DNA of 38,254 nt, from the NCBI GenBank assembly GCA_012269745.1, contig JAAXJR010000013.1, positions 48,003 through 86,256 of the forward strand, given 5' to 3'. Positions 8,844 through 17,359 of the stretch are shown here, piece by piece; position 1 is the first letter of the stretch, and every line of letters begins with the position of its first letter. Source of the DNA: Flavobacteriales bacterium (GTDB lineage: Bacteria > Bacteroidota > Bacteroidia > Flavobacteriales > Schleiferiaceae). Both the position numbers and the translations under genes were made by a program. Below the pieces are notes generated by a model. That model ran no database searches. It saw only the letters and a program-made list of their open reading frames with translations, and had not been told where the DNA came from.

Positions 8844-9329
8844 TTATTTAATCAAGGTCAATTCTAAATCAATATCTGCCCAGTAGCTGCTATCTGCAGG
8901 TACTTGCATGAACGACGTTGTCCAAATTTGCTGGGTAGGCAAACCACTTACCATTACAAAGTTGAAGCTCACGCTGTCGTTGTCCAAAACTAAGGTGCTG
9001 TCGTTGTTGGTAAGCGTCCAAGTTCCAGAACTTTTCAATGATACCGGCACTTGGATAGAACTTAAATCTGCAACGAATGCAATATCAATGTTTCCCGTAT
9101 CTGGCATCTCGTACAAATTCACTTCACCAATCAACTGAGTGCCCAATCCAGAGAATTGCACCATAGCAGCTGGATTTAGTGGGTTCGGCATTTCACCGCT
9201 GTAGGCGACTTGGCTTACTATCCATTCGCCGAGGATGTCCTGACGAACGAATTGAGTCGTTGGTGTTGGCTCGTTGGTACAGGCTACCGCCAGGAATAGC
9301 ACGCTTAACATTAGGGCAATTTTCTTCAT
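8844..9329 (-). CDS. Small lipoprotein, lipocalin-like
   Basis: The 161-residue protein begins with a lipoprotein signal (MKKIALMLSVLFLAVAC, lipidated Cys17). It continues with beta-strand-rich sequence starting ILGEWIVSQVAYSGE, like the start of the Bacteroidota lipocalin-like domains (DUF4923/lipocalin_4-like). Alternating hydrophobic/polar strands fill the rest. It is likely anchored in the periplasm or outer membrane. The ATG overlaps the SDR gene's stop (ATGA), so translation is coupled. Ligand and role are unknown. Confidence 0.75.
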   Translation of the reverse strand: MKKIALMLSVLFLAVACTNEPTPTTQFVRQDILGEWIVSQVAYSGEMPNPLNPAAMVQFSGLGTQLIGEVNLYEMPDTGNIDIAFVADLSSIQVPVSLKSSGTWTLTNNDSTLVLDNDSVSFNFVMVSGLPTQQIWTTSFMQVPADSSYWADIDLELTLIK

Positions 9330-10036
9330 GATGTGGGGTTAATTTGTGAAATAGGAAAGACCACACCTGGCTTGTCGTCGGAGGCAATCACGTGCAGTAA
9401 TCGCTCGGCAACCGTTTCCGGCTTGACCAAATTTCCTGTTTCGTATTCTTCAATAAAATGGGCCACAGAAGGGAAATTTTCTGTGGTTGTATTTCTAATC
9501 TGAGCCTGCATGGGGGTATCCACCTTGCCCGGCTTAAAGGCATGGATAGGCACCTGTGGATATTCTTGTGCCAACACCTCAGCATACATGTGAATAGCGG
9601 CTTTTGAGGCGCAATATGCAGACCATCCAGGGATGGCGTACTGAGCAGCACCAGAGCCCGTAAAGTAGACCTGTTTATCGCCCTCCACTTCTTTCAGAAA
9701 GCGAGCGGTCAATCGCATAGGCGCAGTGACATTTAGTAGCATGCATGCCTCAATGTCAGAGCCCATAGCATTCTCACCTTGAACTACTGGACCCAATGTT
9801 CCCGCGTTGTTGATTAGGATGGTGTGTGCTCCTGTTTGAAATTTTAGGGCATCTACCGCGGCCAAATCGGTCAAATCACAAGCTGAAAATGACCAACAGT
9901 CGGCACCTTCTAATGCTTCTGGGGCATTTCGACCTACGCCTTGAACAACGTATCCGTTTTCAAGCGCCGCTTTCGCTATGGCTAGGCCAATTCCCGAGCT
10001 CACACCCGTGATAATTATATTTCCCTTATCAGACAT
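9326..10036 (-). CDS. Short-chain dehydrogenase/reductase
   Basis: The 236-residue classical SDR has the Rossmann glycine motif GVSSGIG (11-17), NNAG (76-79), catalytic Ser at about 128, and YCASK (141-145, catalytic Tyr141 and Lys145). An NAD(P)-dependent oxidoreductase activity follows from these; the substrate does not. The ATG shares one base with the stop of the upstream ktrA-like gene, and its own stop overlaps the lipoprotein start, so the three are tightly coupled. Confidence 0.88.
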   Translation of the reverse strand: MSDKGNIIITGVSSGIGLAIAKAALENGYVVQGVGRNAPEALEGADCWSFSACDLTDLAAVDALKFQTGAHTILINNAGTLGPVVQGENAMGSDIEACMLLNVTAPMRLTARFLKEVEGDKQVYFTGSGAAQYAIPGWSAYCASKAAIHMYAEVLAQEYPQVPIHAFKPGKVDTPMQAQIRNTTTENFPSVAHFIEEYETGNLVKPETVAERLLHVIASDDKPGVVFPISQINPTS

Positions 10037-10731
10037 TAAGCGTTGATCTCAATGAACCTGTTCACGTCATTGTTCAGGCCGAAGAGCACAAGCATATCAC
10101 CTTCCGCGACTGTGCTATCTGGCCCTGGAACCCCGTAAATGTGGTGCTCTGTTTTTTCTTCGTCGCCCTCACCAGTAACCGTCTTTTTCAGAACAGTCAC
10201 CATATTGAGGTTGTACTTTTTGCGCAAGCCTATGTCTTCAAGCGTACGGCCAATAACTTTCGACGGTGCCTCTACCTCGATAATCTCATAATCGTCTGGC
10301 AGCTCTACACACATCTTCACCCCTGGGTTGGTCAATTGCTCCGCAACGTTGTTCGCTACCTCAAGTTCTGGACTCAAAATCTCGTCAACGCCCATCTTGT
10401 CCAGAATTTTACGCTGAACCGGACCTTGTGCACGAGCAATGATCTTCTTCACTCCTAGTTCTTGCAGTTGAAAAACACACAAGAGCATTTCCTGGAAGCT
10501 TGATCCGATACTAACTACTACGGCATCTACCTCCTTCAAATTTTGTGCTTCGAGGGCTGCAGAATTGGTCGCGTCTAACTGAACGGCAAAAGCAACATCA
10601 GGAGCAATCATTTGCACACGCTCTTCGCTTTCATCAATCGCCATTACATCGGCACCACGCTCAGTTAATTTTCTTGCAATGGCAGAGCCAAAGACCCCAA
10701 GGCCAATGACCGCAAACTTACTATTCGTCAT
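10036..10731 (-). CDS. KtrA/TrkA-type potassium channel regulatory subunit
   Basis: The 231-residue protein has a RCK (TrkA-N) domain at 1-130 with Rossmann motif GLGVFGSAIA (10-19) and acidic end of strand 2 (AIDESEE), then a TrkA-C domain (about 140-228). It is a cytosolic nucleotide-sensing ring that gates a KtrB/TrkH-type potassium transporter. The membrane partner is not adjacent here. Its length and single RCK unit fit KtrA better than the doubled E. coli TrkA. It is 6 nt from metB. Confidence 0.88.
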   Translation of the reverse strand: MTNSKFAVIGLGVFGSAIARKLTERGADVMAIDESEERVQMIAPDVAFAVQLDATNSAALEAQNLKEVDAVVVSIGSSFQEMLLCVFQLQELGVKKIIARAQGPVQRKILDKMGVDEILSPELEVANNVAEQLTNPGVKMCVELPDDYEIIEVEAPSKVIGRTLEDIGLRKKYNLNMVTVLKKTVTGEGDEEKTEHHIYGVPGPDSTVAEGDMLVLFGLNNDVNRFIEINA

Positions 10732-10737
10732 AATTTC

Positions 10738-11889
10738 CTATTTGTCGAGGGCTTGCTCGAGATCGTCCAAAAGGTCGTCCACGTGCTCAATGCCCACGGA
10801 GAGGCGGATCAAATTATCCGTCACCCCTACTTTTTCTCGCTCTTCTTTAGGGATGGAAGCATGCGTCATTGAGGCCGGATGACCTGCCAACGATTCTACA
10901 CCCCCAAGGCTCTCTGCAAGGGTAAACACCTTCATAGCGCTTACTACCTCAGCAGTCTTTTCAAAGCCTGCATCTTTGACAGTAAAGCTGACCATACCGC
11001 CGAAGTTTTTCATTTGTTTTTTAGCCACATCATGACCGTTCTGCCCTTCAAGGCCAGGCCAATACACCTTATCGACTGCTGGATGCGCTTCCAAGAAGTG
11101 TGCTACGGCAGCTCCATTTTCACAATGTCTGTCCATGCGAACGTGCAAGGTCTTGATACCGCGTAGGGCAATGAAGCTGTCCATAGGGCCGAGAATGGCT
11201 CCTGATGCATTCTGAATGAAGTACATCTTCTCTGCAATCTCCTTGTTCGCCGTCGCCAACAATCCCAATACTACGTCGCTGTGGCCACCCAAATACTTGG
11301 TTCCACTATGCATGACTACATCAGCGCCAAGGTCTAAAGGACGTTGCAGGTACGGTGTAGCGAAGGTATTATCCACCACCATCATCGCGCCGGCAGCCTT
11401 CGCTTTTGCAGAAACCGCTGTAATGTCTAGCACATTCAGCATTGGGTTGGTTGGGGTTTCCATCCAAACCATTTTCGTGTTCTCATTCAACGCCTCAGCC
11501 CAACTCTCGTTCGACATGTCAACGAAGGTGAACTTCAAGCCGTAATCTGAAAACACCTTGGTAAACAGGCGGTACGTGCCGCCGTAGAGGTCGTTACAAG
11601 CAACAATCTCGTCCCCGGGTTTCAAGAATTTCAACAGACAGTCAATGGCCGCCAATCCAGATCCAAAGGCCGCACCATATTCACCGCCTTCAAGCGAAGC
11701 TATAGCTCTTTCGAGCGCGAATCGCGTTGGGTTTTGACTGCGGCTATATTCAAAGCCCTTGTGTTTACCAGGGTACTCCTGAACGTAAGTCGAGGTCTGG
11801 TAAATAGGCGGCATTACGGCCCCGGTGGTTGGATCGGGGTGCTGCCCGCCGTGAATGGCAAGGGTCTCTATGTTTTTACTTTTCTCCAT
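10738..11889 (-). CDS. metB: Cystathionine gamma-synthase/lyase family PLP enzyme
   Basis: The 383-residue Cys/Met-metabolism PLP enzyme has the Schiff-base lysine in [16 protein letters not shown] (Lys198), the PLP-ring stacking Tyr in [10 protein letters not shown] (about 102) and the phosphate-cup residues YSRSQNPTR (49-57). Full length is normal. Gamma-synthase (MetB) and gamma-lyase (MccB/CTH) cannot be safely separated by eye, so metB is the family-level choice. It forms or cleaves cystathionine in transsulfuration. It is directly downstream (15 nt) of a bacilliredoxin gene, consistent with a thiol/sulfur theme at the head of this operon. Confidence 0.85.
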   Translation of the reverse strand: MEKSKNIETLAIHGGQHPDPTTGAVMPPIYQTSTYVQEYPGKHKGFEYSRSQNPTRFALERAIASLEGGEYGAAFGSGLAAIDCLLKFLKPGDEIVACNDLYGGTYRLFTKVFSDYGLKFTFVDMSNESWAEALNENTKMVWMETPTNPMLNVLDITAVSAKAKAAGAMMVVDNTFATPYLQRPLDLGADVVMHSGTKYLGGHSDVVLGLLATANKEIAEKMYFIQNASGAILGPMDSFIALRGIKTLHVRMDRHCENGAAVAHFLEAHPAVDKVYWPGLEGQNGHDVAKKQMKNFGGMVSFTVKDAGFEKTAEVVSAMKVFTLAESLGGVESLAGHPASMTHASIPKEEREKVGVTDNLIRLSVGIEHVDDLLDDLEQALDK

Positions 11890-11904
11890 GATAGGTGGTT
11901 GGAA

Positions 11905-12318
11905 TTACTTGCAGTACTCCTCAAATGCGCCAAGCAGATTACCTGCGATCATTTGAGCTGTACGACCTTCAATGTGGTGACGCTCAATCATGTGCACCAA
12001 CTCACCGTCCTTGAACAATGCCATAGATGGTGAAGATGGTGGGAAAGGCAACATGTGCTTTCTCGCTTCATCCACTGCTGCTTTATCATTACCAGCGAAA
12101 ACAGTGATCATGCGGTCTGGTTTCACTTCAGATTTTGCTGCTGCCATAGCTGCTGGACGTGCCGAACCTGCTGCACAACCACATACAGAGTTAACTACCA
12201 CCAAGGTCGTTCCTTCTGCCTGGATTGCAGCCGTTACTTCTTCAGGAGTTTTAGTCTCAGCATATCCGCTGTTTGCAAGCTCTGCGCGCATAGGCGCAAT
12301 CATATCTTCTGGGTACAT
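11905..12318 (-). CDS. brxA: Bacilliredoxin, BrxA/BrxB (YphP/YqiW, DUF1094) family
   Basis: The 137-residue thioredoxin-fold protein carries the family active site VNSVCGCAAGSARP, a CGC motif (46-48). Bacilliredoxins remove bacillithiol from mixed disulfides on proteins; bacillithiol synthesis is known in Bacteroidota. The start is ATG at 12318: an in-frame TTG at 12342 lies inside the -7 promoter element and so cannot be used. It is the first gene of the ten-gene minus operon and diverges from gltX. BrxA and BrxB cannot be distinguished here. Confidence 0.88.
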   Translation of the reverse strand: MYPEDMIAPMRAELANSGYAETKTPEEVTAAIQAEGTTLVVVNSVCGCAAGSARPAAMAAAKSEVKPDRMITVFAGNDKAAVDEARKHMLPFPPSSPSMALFKDGELVHMIERHHIEGRTAQMIAGNLLGAFEEYCK

Positions 12319-12339
12319 ATTTAGGATGTGTTTATTAAA

Positions 12340-12347
12340 CAAAGTTA
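12340..12347 (-). promoter_or_regulatory. -7 element for the brxA operon
   Basis: TAACTTTG on the minus strand matches TAnnTTTG exactly, about 22 nt before the brxA ATG. No clear TTG lies 17 bp upstream. It is 26 bp from the divergent gltX -7 element. Confidence 0.55.
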
Positions 12348-12373
12348 GTGTTTCCTAATGGTTTAAGCGATTG

Positions 12374-12381
12374 TACATTTG
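12374..12381 (+). promoter_or_regulatory. -7 element for gltX
   Basis: TACATTTG matches TAnnTTTG exactly. It places transcription start near 12388, downstream of the TTG at 12371, which therefore cannot be the gltX start codon. Confidence 0.55.
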
Positions 12382-12403
12382 CACCAATTCAAATGACAGA
12401 ATA

Positions 12404-13927
12404 ATGAGTTCAAACGTTCGCGTTCGATTCGCACCATCTCCAACCGGACCCCTACATATTGGTGGGGTGCGTACTGCATTGTACAACTACCTTTTTGCTA
12501 AAAAGCACGGCGGCGATTTCTTGCTGCGTGTCGAGGATACAGATCAAACAAGATTCGTGCCTGGCGCAGAGAAATACATCATCGAAGCATTAGCTTGGTG
12601 TGGCATTAGTCCTGATGAAGGAATTGGCGGCGAAGACAGGGGCAATGGCCCTTACCGTCAGAGTGAGCGTAAGCCTATGTACCGTCAGTATGTAGACCAA
12701 TTATTGGCAGACGACAAGGCATACATCGCCTTCGACACTTCTGAAGAATTGGATACTATGCGTCAAATGGCTAAGGATGCAGGTGCTGCGAACTGGCAGT
12801 ACAACTACATCACTCGCGGCAACATGAAGAACTCTTTGACCCTTCCACAAGAAGAGGTCGATGCTAAAATTGCAGCAGGTGAGCCGTACGTTGTTCGCAT
12901 CAAGCTTCCGCGCGACCACGAGGTTCGTTTCGAGGACACCATCCGCGGTTGGGTAAGCGTAAACACAAACAACATGGACGACAAGGTGCTTTTCAAAGCT
13001 GATGGCATGCCGACCTACCATTTGGCCAACATCGTTGATGATCATTTGATGGGCATCACCCATGTGATCCGCGGTGAAGAGTGGTTGCCTTCTGCACCCC
13101 TTCACGTAATGCTTTATGAAGCTTTTGGATGGGAGCGCCCAGTGTTCGCGCACCTTCCGCTTTTGTTGAAGCCAGACGGCCCAGGAAAATTGAGCAAGCG
13201 CGACGGCGATCGCCTTGGCTTTCCAGTATTCCCTATCGATTGGAACAACCCTGATACAGGCGAAACAGCTAGTGGTTACCGCGAATTTGGCTTCTTCCCA
13301 GGCGCTTTCATCAACATGCTTGCGTTACTAGGGTGGAACCCAGGTACTGAGCAAGAAGTCTTTGACCTTCAAGGTTTGATTGACGCCTTTGACCTGAGCA
13401 AGGTTTCTAAATCTGGCGCAAAATTCGATTTCGAAAAGGGCAAGTGGTTCAACCAACTGTACCTACGTGCATTGAGCGAAGATGAATTGGCAGCTGAACT
13501 TAAAAAAGAGCTAGATAAAGAAGGTCTTTCATACAACGAAGCGCACCTAGGCAAGATTGCAACGATGATGAGTGAGCGCGCAACGTTCCCACAAGATTTG
13601 CTCGCCGAGGGCCGATTCCTGTTCGAAACACCAACCGAATACGACGAGAAGACTCGTAACAAAAAGTGGAAAGACGACAGCGCAGGCATGATGCAGGACC
13701 TCGCTGCCCGCTTTGACGCATTGGCCGATTTCACAGAAGCCAACATTGAAGCTGCGTTCAAAGGCTATTTAGCAGAAAAAGAATTGGGCTTTGGAAAAGT
13801 AGGCCCATCCTTCCGCCTTGCTGTAACCGGTAAAGGCATGGGTCCATCAATGTTTACCATTTGTGAGGTTCTCGGCAAACAAGAAGTCCTTTCTCGCATT
13901 ACTAAAGCAATAGAAGTTTTAGGATAA
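12404..13927 (+). CDS. gltX: Glutamyl-tRNA synthetase
   Basis: The 507-residue class I synthetase has PSPTGPLHIGG (11-21, HIGH motif) and KLSKR (262-266, KMSKS motif). Its C-terminal helical domain is of normal length. It charges tRNA-Glu, and in an organism with GatCAB probably also tRNA-Gln, giving Glu-tRNA(Gln) for amidation. That fits gatC in the same window, although whether a separate GlnRS exists cannot be seen. The ATG at 12404 is preferred because the promoter -7 element occupies the upstream extension. Its stop shares one base with folB's ATG (TAATG). Confidence 0.96.
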   Translation: MSSNVRVRFAPSPTGPLHIGGVRTALYNYLFAKKHGGDFLLRVEDTDQTRFVPGAEKYIIEALAWCGISPDEGIGGEDRGNGPYRQSERKPMYRQYVDQLLADDKAYIAFDTSEELDTMRQMAKDAGAANWQYNYITRGNMKNSLTLPQEEVDAKIAAGEPYVVRIKLPRDHEVRFEDTIRGWVSVNTNNMDDKVLFKADGMPTYHLANIVDDHLMGITHVIRGEEWLPSAPLHVMLYEAFGWERPVFAHLPLLLKPDGPGKLSKRDGDRLGFPVFPIDWNNPDTGETASGYREFGFFPGAFINMLALLGWNPGTEQEVFDLQGLIDAFDLSKVSKSGAKFDFEKGKWFNQLYLRALSEDELAAELKKELDKEGLSYNEAHLGKIATMMSERATFPQDLLAEGRFLFETPTEYDEKTRNKKWKDDSAGMMQDLAARFDALADFTEANIEAAFKGYLAEKELGFGKVGPSFRLAVTGKGMGPSMFTICEVLGKQEVLSRITKAIEVLG

Positions 13928-14292
13928 TGGCAGCATTGCATCAGATCGACGTTCACGGCATTCGCATTTATACCAATCACGGTTGTATGCAAGAAGAGGC
14001 CGTTATTGGCTCTCACTATGAAGTAAACATTAGCGTTTGGGCCGACCTCAGCGCCTCAGTGGCTTCAGACGACCTTGTGGACACTGTTGATTACGTTGCC
14101 CTCAATGCCATCGCCAAAGAAGAAATGGCCGTTCGTGCGAAGCTCCTCGAGGTGGTGTGCCAGCGCATGATTGATCGCATTATGAACGAACACCCAATGG
14201 TTCAAAAGGCTTGGGTAAACGTCGCCAAACTCAACCCACCAATCAACGGTGATGTTGAACGCGTCGCACTGACTTTCACCGCAGAGCGATAG
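13927..14292 (+). CDS. folB: Dihydroneopterin aldolase
   Basis: The 121-residue protein matches FolB: IDVHGIRIYTNHGCMQEEAVIGSHYEVNI at the N-terminus with the substrate-binding segment, DLVDTVDYVALNAI in the middle, and a KLNPPINGDVERVALTF tail with the conserved P-I-x-G. It cleaves 7,8-dihydroneopterin to 6-hydroxymethyl-dihydropterin in folate synthesis, as a homo-octamer. It is translationally coupled to gltX; other folate genes are absent. Confidence 0.92.
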   Translation: MAALHQIDVHGIRIYTNHGCMQEEAVIGSHYEVNISVWADLSASVASDDLVDTVDYVALNAIAKEEMAVRAKLLEVVCQRMIDRIMNEHPMVQKAWVNVAKLNPPINGDVERVALTFTAER

Positions 14293-14329
14293 AGATAAAA
14301 TAAAGTCGAGGCTATATAGATTTTTCCAC

Positions 14330-14337
14330 TATTTTTG
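14330..14337 (+). promoter_or_regulatory. -7 element for tRNA-Cys
   Basis: TATTTTTG matches TAnnTTTG exactly and ends 10 nt before the tRNA 5' end. No good TTG is seen 17 bp upstream. Read-through from folB (55 nt upstream) is also possible. Confidence 0.5.
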
Positions 14338-14347
14338 GCCTCCCTAA

Positions 14348-14418
14348 GGTTCCGTGGCCGAGTGGCTAGGCACTGGTCTGCAAAACCAGCTACAGCGGTT
14401 CGAGTCCGCTCGGAACCT
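14348..14418 (+). tRNA. tRNA-Cys (anticodon GCA)
   Basis: A complete cloverleaf is present: acceptor GGTTCCG/CGGAACC (7 perfect pairs), discriminator T, anticodon stem CTGGT/ACCAG with loop CTGCAAA (anticodon GCA), and T-loop TTCGAGT. CCA is not encoded. It is followed by its own terminator. Confidence 0.96.
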
Positions 14419-14432
14419 CAGAATAAGAAAAG

Positions 14433-14463
14433 CCCCGGCTCGCGATGCGAGCTGGGGTTTTTT
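14433..14463 (+). terminator. Rho-independent terminator after tRNA-Cys
   Basis: CCCCGGCTCGC-gat-GCGAGCTGGGG forms an 11-bp stem with one G-U pair, followed by six T. It starts 14 nt after the tRNA 3' end. Confidence 0.88.
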
Positions 14464-14472
14464 AGTTATACC

Positions 14473-14600
14473 CCCCGAAGCTTGCTTCTGGGGATGGATA
14501 GCTAAAAAATCCCAGCAGGATGCGGAGCGGAATGCCGGGGTGATCGTTACTGACCTTGGGTGACCCAGCGGTCCGCCCGAACAAAGTGAGGGCAATCCGC
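14473..14600. repeat. Cluster of GC-rich hairpins between two terminators
   Basis: Three inverted repeats stand in 128 bp without a gene. The first is 14473-14493 (CCCC-GAAGC / GCTTC-T-GGGG). The second is 14557-14566 (TGGG-tga-CCCA). The third is 14568-14600, a two-step hairpin with GCGG and GCCC pairing to GGGC and CCGC across a symmetric 3x3 internal loop. It looks like REP/BIME-type or decayed repeat DNA. An open frame crosses it from the tRNA but has no family resemblance. Confidence 0.5.
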
Positions 14601-14631
14601 GACAGAATCTTAAATCCAAGTTCCTGGAAAT

Positions 14632-14661
14632 AAAAAACCCCCGGAGCCTGTTTCCGAGGGT
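14632..14661 (-). terminator. Rho-independent terminator of the GapN-like ALDH gene
   Basis: On the minus strand ACCCTCGG-(9 nt)-CCGGGGGT forms an 8-bp stem with one G-U pair, followed by six T, 23 nt after the ALDH stop. The plus-strand T-tract is interrupted, so it is mainly a minus-strand terminator. Confidence 0.8.
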
Positions 14662-14684
14662 TTCTTTACGATTTAGGTCATCGC

Positions 14685-16280
14685 TTACAACAAATAATCA
14701 GTCGTCATCCACTTGCTCTCACCACTTGAGATGACACTTCCTACAAGTTCTCTTTGATCGTCTCCCGAGGCAACCACTGTGCGGATCGAGAAACTACGTA
14801 GCGCGTCGTGCACACTCAAGGTGGCCACCGCGCTGTCTTTACGTCCGGTAAATGGTAAATAATCAGGACCGCGCTGACATGCCGCATTAATATTCACGCG
14901 ACACACTTGATTTACCATATTGTCTACGGCATAGGCAATAGTTGCCTCGTTCTCACTGAAGAGGCTACACTGCTGTCCATAATCCGATTGTGAAATCGAG
15001 TCCATAACATCTTCCAAATCTTCATACTCAACAATCGGAACCACAGGGCCAAATTGCTCTTCATGGAAAATATCCATATCTCTATTCACAGGGAATAGCA
15101 CTGTCGGGAAAAAGCTTGTATCACTCACTGCTCCCCCATTCTTATTCATCACTTTAGCGCCCTTCGAAACTGCATCATCCACATAGGCTTGCATCTGCTC
15201 CACTTTATTGCGCTCTGGAAGCGGTGTAAGCATAGCATCTGTTTCTGGGTGGTCCAATTTTAATCCGTCCACCGCACTGCTAAACTTCTTCATGAACTCT
15301 CCGCTGATGCTCTTGTGAACAAAAATGAGCTTAAGGGCTGTACAACGTTGCCCATTGTACGACAAAGCCCCATTCAAACATTGTTTAACTGCCAAATCTA
15401 TATTGGCGTCATCAAATACGATTCCTGGGTTCTTGGCCTCCAGACCCAGTACTTGACGCAACCTGTTTGGTTTAGGGTGTTGTGCAACTAGGGCATTAGA
15501 ACTTTTTGAATTACCAATGAGCGCAAGGACATCAACGTCGCCAGTTTTCATAATTGGTCCCGCCAAAGTTCGACCGCGACCAAAGAGAATATTGACCACT
15601 CCCGGAGGGAACGCTTCTTGGAACGCCTCAAGCAGTGGAGTTAACAAAAGCACCCCATATTTCGCCGGCTTAAATACCACTGTATTACCCATCAACACAG
15701 ATGGAATGAGCAAACAGAACGTCTCGTTTAACGGGTAATTGTACGGGCCCAAACAGAGCACTACACCAAGCGGTCCACGTCTTACCTGAGAAATAATTGC
15801 GCCTTTACGTGCCACTTTTGAACCGCGTCTGTTGAGCTCTTTGAATTCTTCGATTGTATCCTCTATGTAATCAACAGTACGATCAAATTCCTTGTACGCT
15901 GAACTCTTGTTTTTGGCAATCTCCCACATCAGAAGAGTACTTACCTCTTCACGTTTGGTCTTCATGATTTCCAGGAACTTCTCCATAGCGTCTATACGCT
16001 CTGAAGCGCTTGCCGTTGGCCAATAGCCTCTTCCGTTGTTGTATGCCTCCTTCGCTGCCGCCAACGCTTTAAGCCCAGAAGCTTCGTCAAGCGTAGGGGC
16101 CTCTCCTAGGTACTGTTTCTCTGTTGTACCATCGGCAGAAATGGGTCCCATTGGACTGTAGACTTGTTCCATCTCACCGTCCCAGGTGTGCATTTCACCA
16201 CCAATCAAATATTGCTTCCAAGAAATGGGAGTTGGTGCTTCGAATTGTTGAATTTGCTGTGCCAATTCTTTCGCGCTCAT
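14685..16280 (-). CDS. Aldehyde dehydrogenase, non-phosphorylating GAPDH (GapN)-like
   Basis: The 531-residue ALDH-superfamily enzyme has catalytic Cys313 in NGQRCTALK and general-base Glu281 in LGLEAKNPG (numbered from the ATG at 16280). The NGQRCTALK signature and PLGVVLCLGPYNYPLNE cofactor region resemble NADP-dependent glyceraldehyde-3-phosphate dehydrogenases. That reaction gives 3-phosphoglycerate plus NADPH without ATP. In-frame upstream starts at 16319 (ATG) and 16328 (GTG) would add 13 or 16 residues; MSAKELAQQIQ was chosen as the more protein-like start. It is a single gene, divergent from the MBL gene, with its own terminator. Substrate assignment is only moderate. Confidence 0.75.
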   Translation of the reverse strand: MSAKELAQQIQQFEAPTPISWKQYLIGGEMHTWDGEMEQVYSPMGPISADGTTEKQYLGEAPTLDEASGLKALAAAKEAYNNGRGYWPTASASERIDAMEKFLEIMKTKREEVSTLLMWEIAKNKSSAYKEFDRTVDYIEDTIEEFKELNRRGSKVARKGAIISQVRRGPLGVVLCLGPYNYPLNETFCLLIPSVLMGNTVVFKPAKYGVLLLTPLLEAFQEAFPPGVVNILFGRGRTLAGPIMKTGDVDVLALIGNSKSSNALVAQHPKPNRLRQVLGLEAKNPGIVFDDANIDLAVKQCLNGALSYNGQRCTALKLIFVHKSISGEFMKKFSSAVDGLKLDHPETDAMLTPLPERNKVEQMQAYVDDAVSKGAKVMNKNGGAVSDTSFFPTVLFPVNRDMDIFHEEQFGPVVPIVEYEDLEDVMDSISQSDYGQQCSLFSENEATIAYAVDNMVNQVCRVNINAACQRGPDYLPFTGRKDSAVATLSVHDALRSFSIRTVVASGDDQRELVGSVISSGESKWMTTDYLL

Positions 16281-16491
16281 AGAGTAAATAGTTTTGTTCG
16301 TTCTGCTAACATGACCCATTTCACACACTTAGGGCGTGCTAAAAGTCACCTCGCTAGCCGTGTTCTCTTAAAATGTCAAGGGCGCGTTCCGAGTGTATAC
16401 AATTAACTATCTACCGGTTAAAATGTTTAGCTATGAAGTCTTCGCATTTAACCCTACCGCTTTTGTACCTTCGGGAAAAATCCTATCCAAG

Positions 16492-17349
16492 ATGACCATA
16501 TACCCTATTCACACAGGAAATTTTAAACTTGACGGCGGCGCTATGTTCGGCGTTGTTCCCAAAGGTTTGTGGGAAAGAACCAACCCTGCAGATGAGAAAA
16601 ATCTATGCACTTGGGCCATGCGCTCGCTACTTATTGAAGACAGCAATCGACTCATATTAATAGACACCGGTATAGGTGAAAAGCAGAGCGAAAAATTCTT
16701 CAGCCATTACTATTTACACGGCGACCATAGTCTAGATGCCTCTTTGGCGGCCCTAGGTTTTAATCGAAATGACATTACCGACGTATTTCTGACCCACCTC
16801 CACTTCGACCACGTCGGAGGAGCTGTGCAATGGAACAAGGATCGTACAGGTTATGAGCCTGCTTTCAAAAACGCTACTTATTGGACCAACGCCCGTCATT
16901 GGAAATGGGCCACCCAACCAAACGCTCGCGAAAAGGCAAGCTTCCTCAAAGAGAACATCTTGCCGCTCGAGGAAAGCGGACAATTGAAATTTATTGACGC
17001 GGCAGAAGATGCCCATAGGATAGATACCGGTTTGGGTTTTGATGCCTTTGTGGTCAACGGACATACAGATGCTCAGATGTGCCCAATCCTCGAATACAAG
17101 GGAATGACCGTAGTTTTCATGGCGGATCTATTGCCTTCTACGGGTCACATACCTCTACCTTATGTGATGGGTTACGACACTCGACCGCTCATCACCCTTG
17201 ACGAACGCAAAAGAATTTTTACCGAAGCTGCCGAGAAGGGCTATCACCTGTTCTTGGAACACGACGCGTACAACGAGGTGTGTACCCTTCAAATGACCGA
17301 AAAAGGGGCCCGTCTTTTAGACAATGGCCGATTAGACCACTTCATGTAA
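16492..17349 (+). CDS. Metallo-beta-lactamase-fold hydrolase
   Basis: The 285-residue protein has the zinc motif THLHFDHVGG (HxHxDH, 102-107). Further ligands are NGHTDAQM (His), MADLLPS (Asp) and EHDAY (His), so a di-zinc site is complete. It resembles the quorum-quenching-lactonase-like/AttM-type and general MBL hydrolases of Bacteroidota; the true substrate is unknown. The longer frame upstream (from 16393) adds 33 residues unlike the family, while MTIYPIHTGNFKLDGGAMFG is the usual family start, so ATG 16492 is used. The M1-like peptidase starts 10 nt after its stop. Confidence 0.85.
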   Translation: MTIYPIHTGNFKLDGGAMFGVVPKGLWERTNPADEKNLCTWAMRSLLIEDSNRLILIDTGIGEKQSEKFFSHYYLHGDHSLDASLAALGFNRNDITDVFLTHLHFDHVGGAVQWNKDRTGYEPAFKNATYWTNARHWKWATQPNAREKASFLKENILPLEESGQLKFIDAAEDAHRIDTGLGFDAFVVNGHTDAQMCPILEYKGMTVVFMADLLPSTGHIPLPYVMGYDTRPLITLDERKRIFTEAAEKGYHLFLEHDAYNEVCTLQMTEKGARLLDNGRLDHFM

Positions 17350-17359
17350 TACACAACAA

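Noticed and set aside
12371-12403. Upstream TTG start for gltX adding 11 residues
   Set aside because: The -7 promoter element lies at 12374-12381, so the extension would not be transcribed; the family start is MSSNVRVRFAPSPTG.
14354-14563. 69-residue plus-strand protein across tRNA-Cys
   Set aside because: It reads through the tRNA gene and its terminator.
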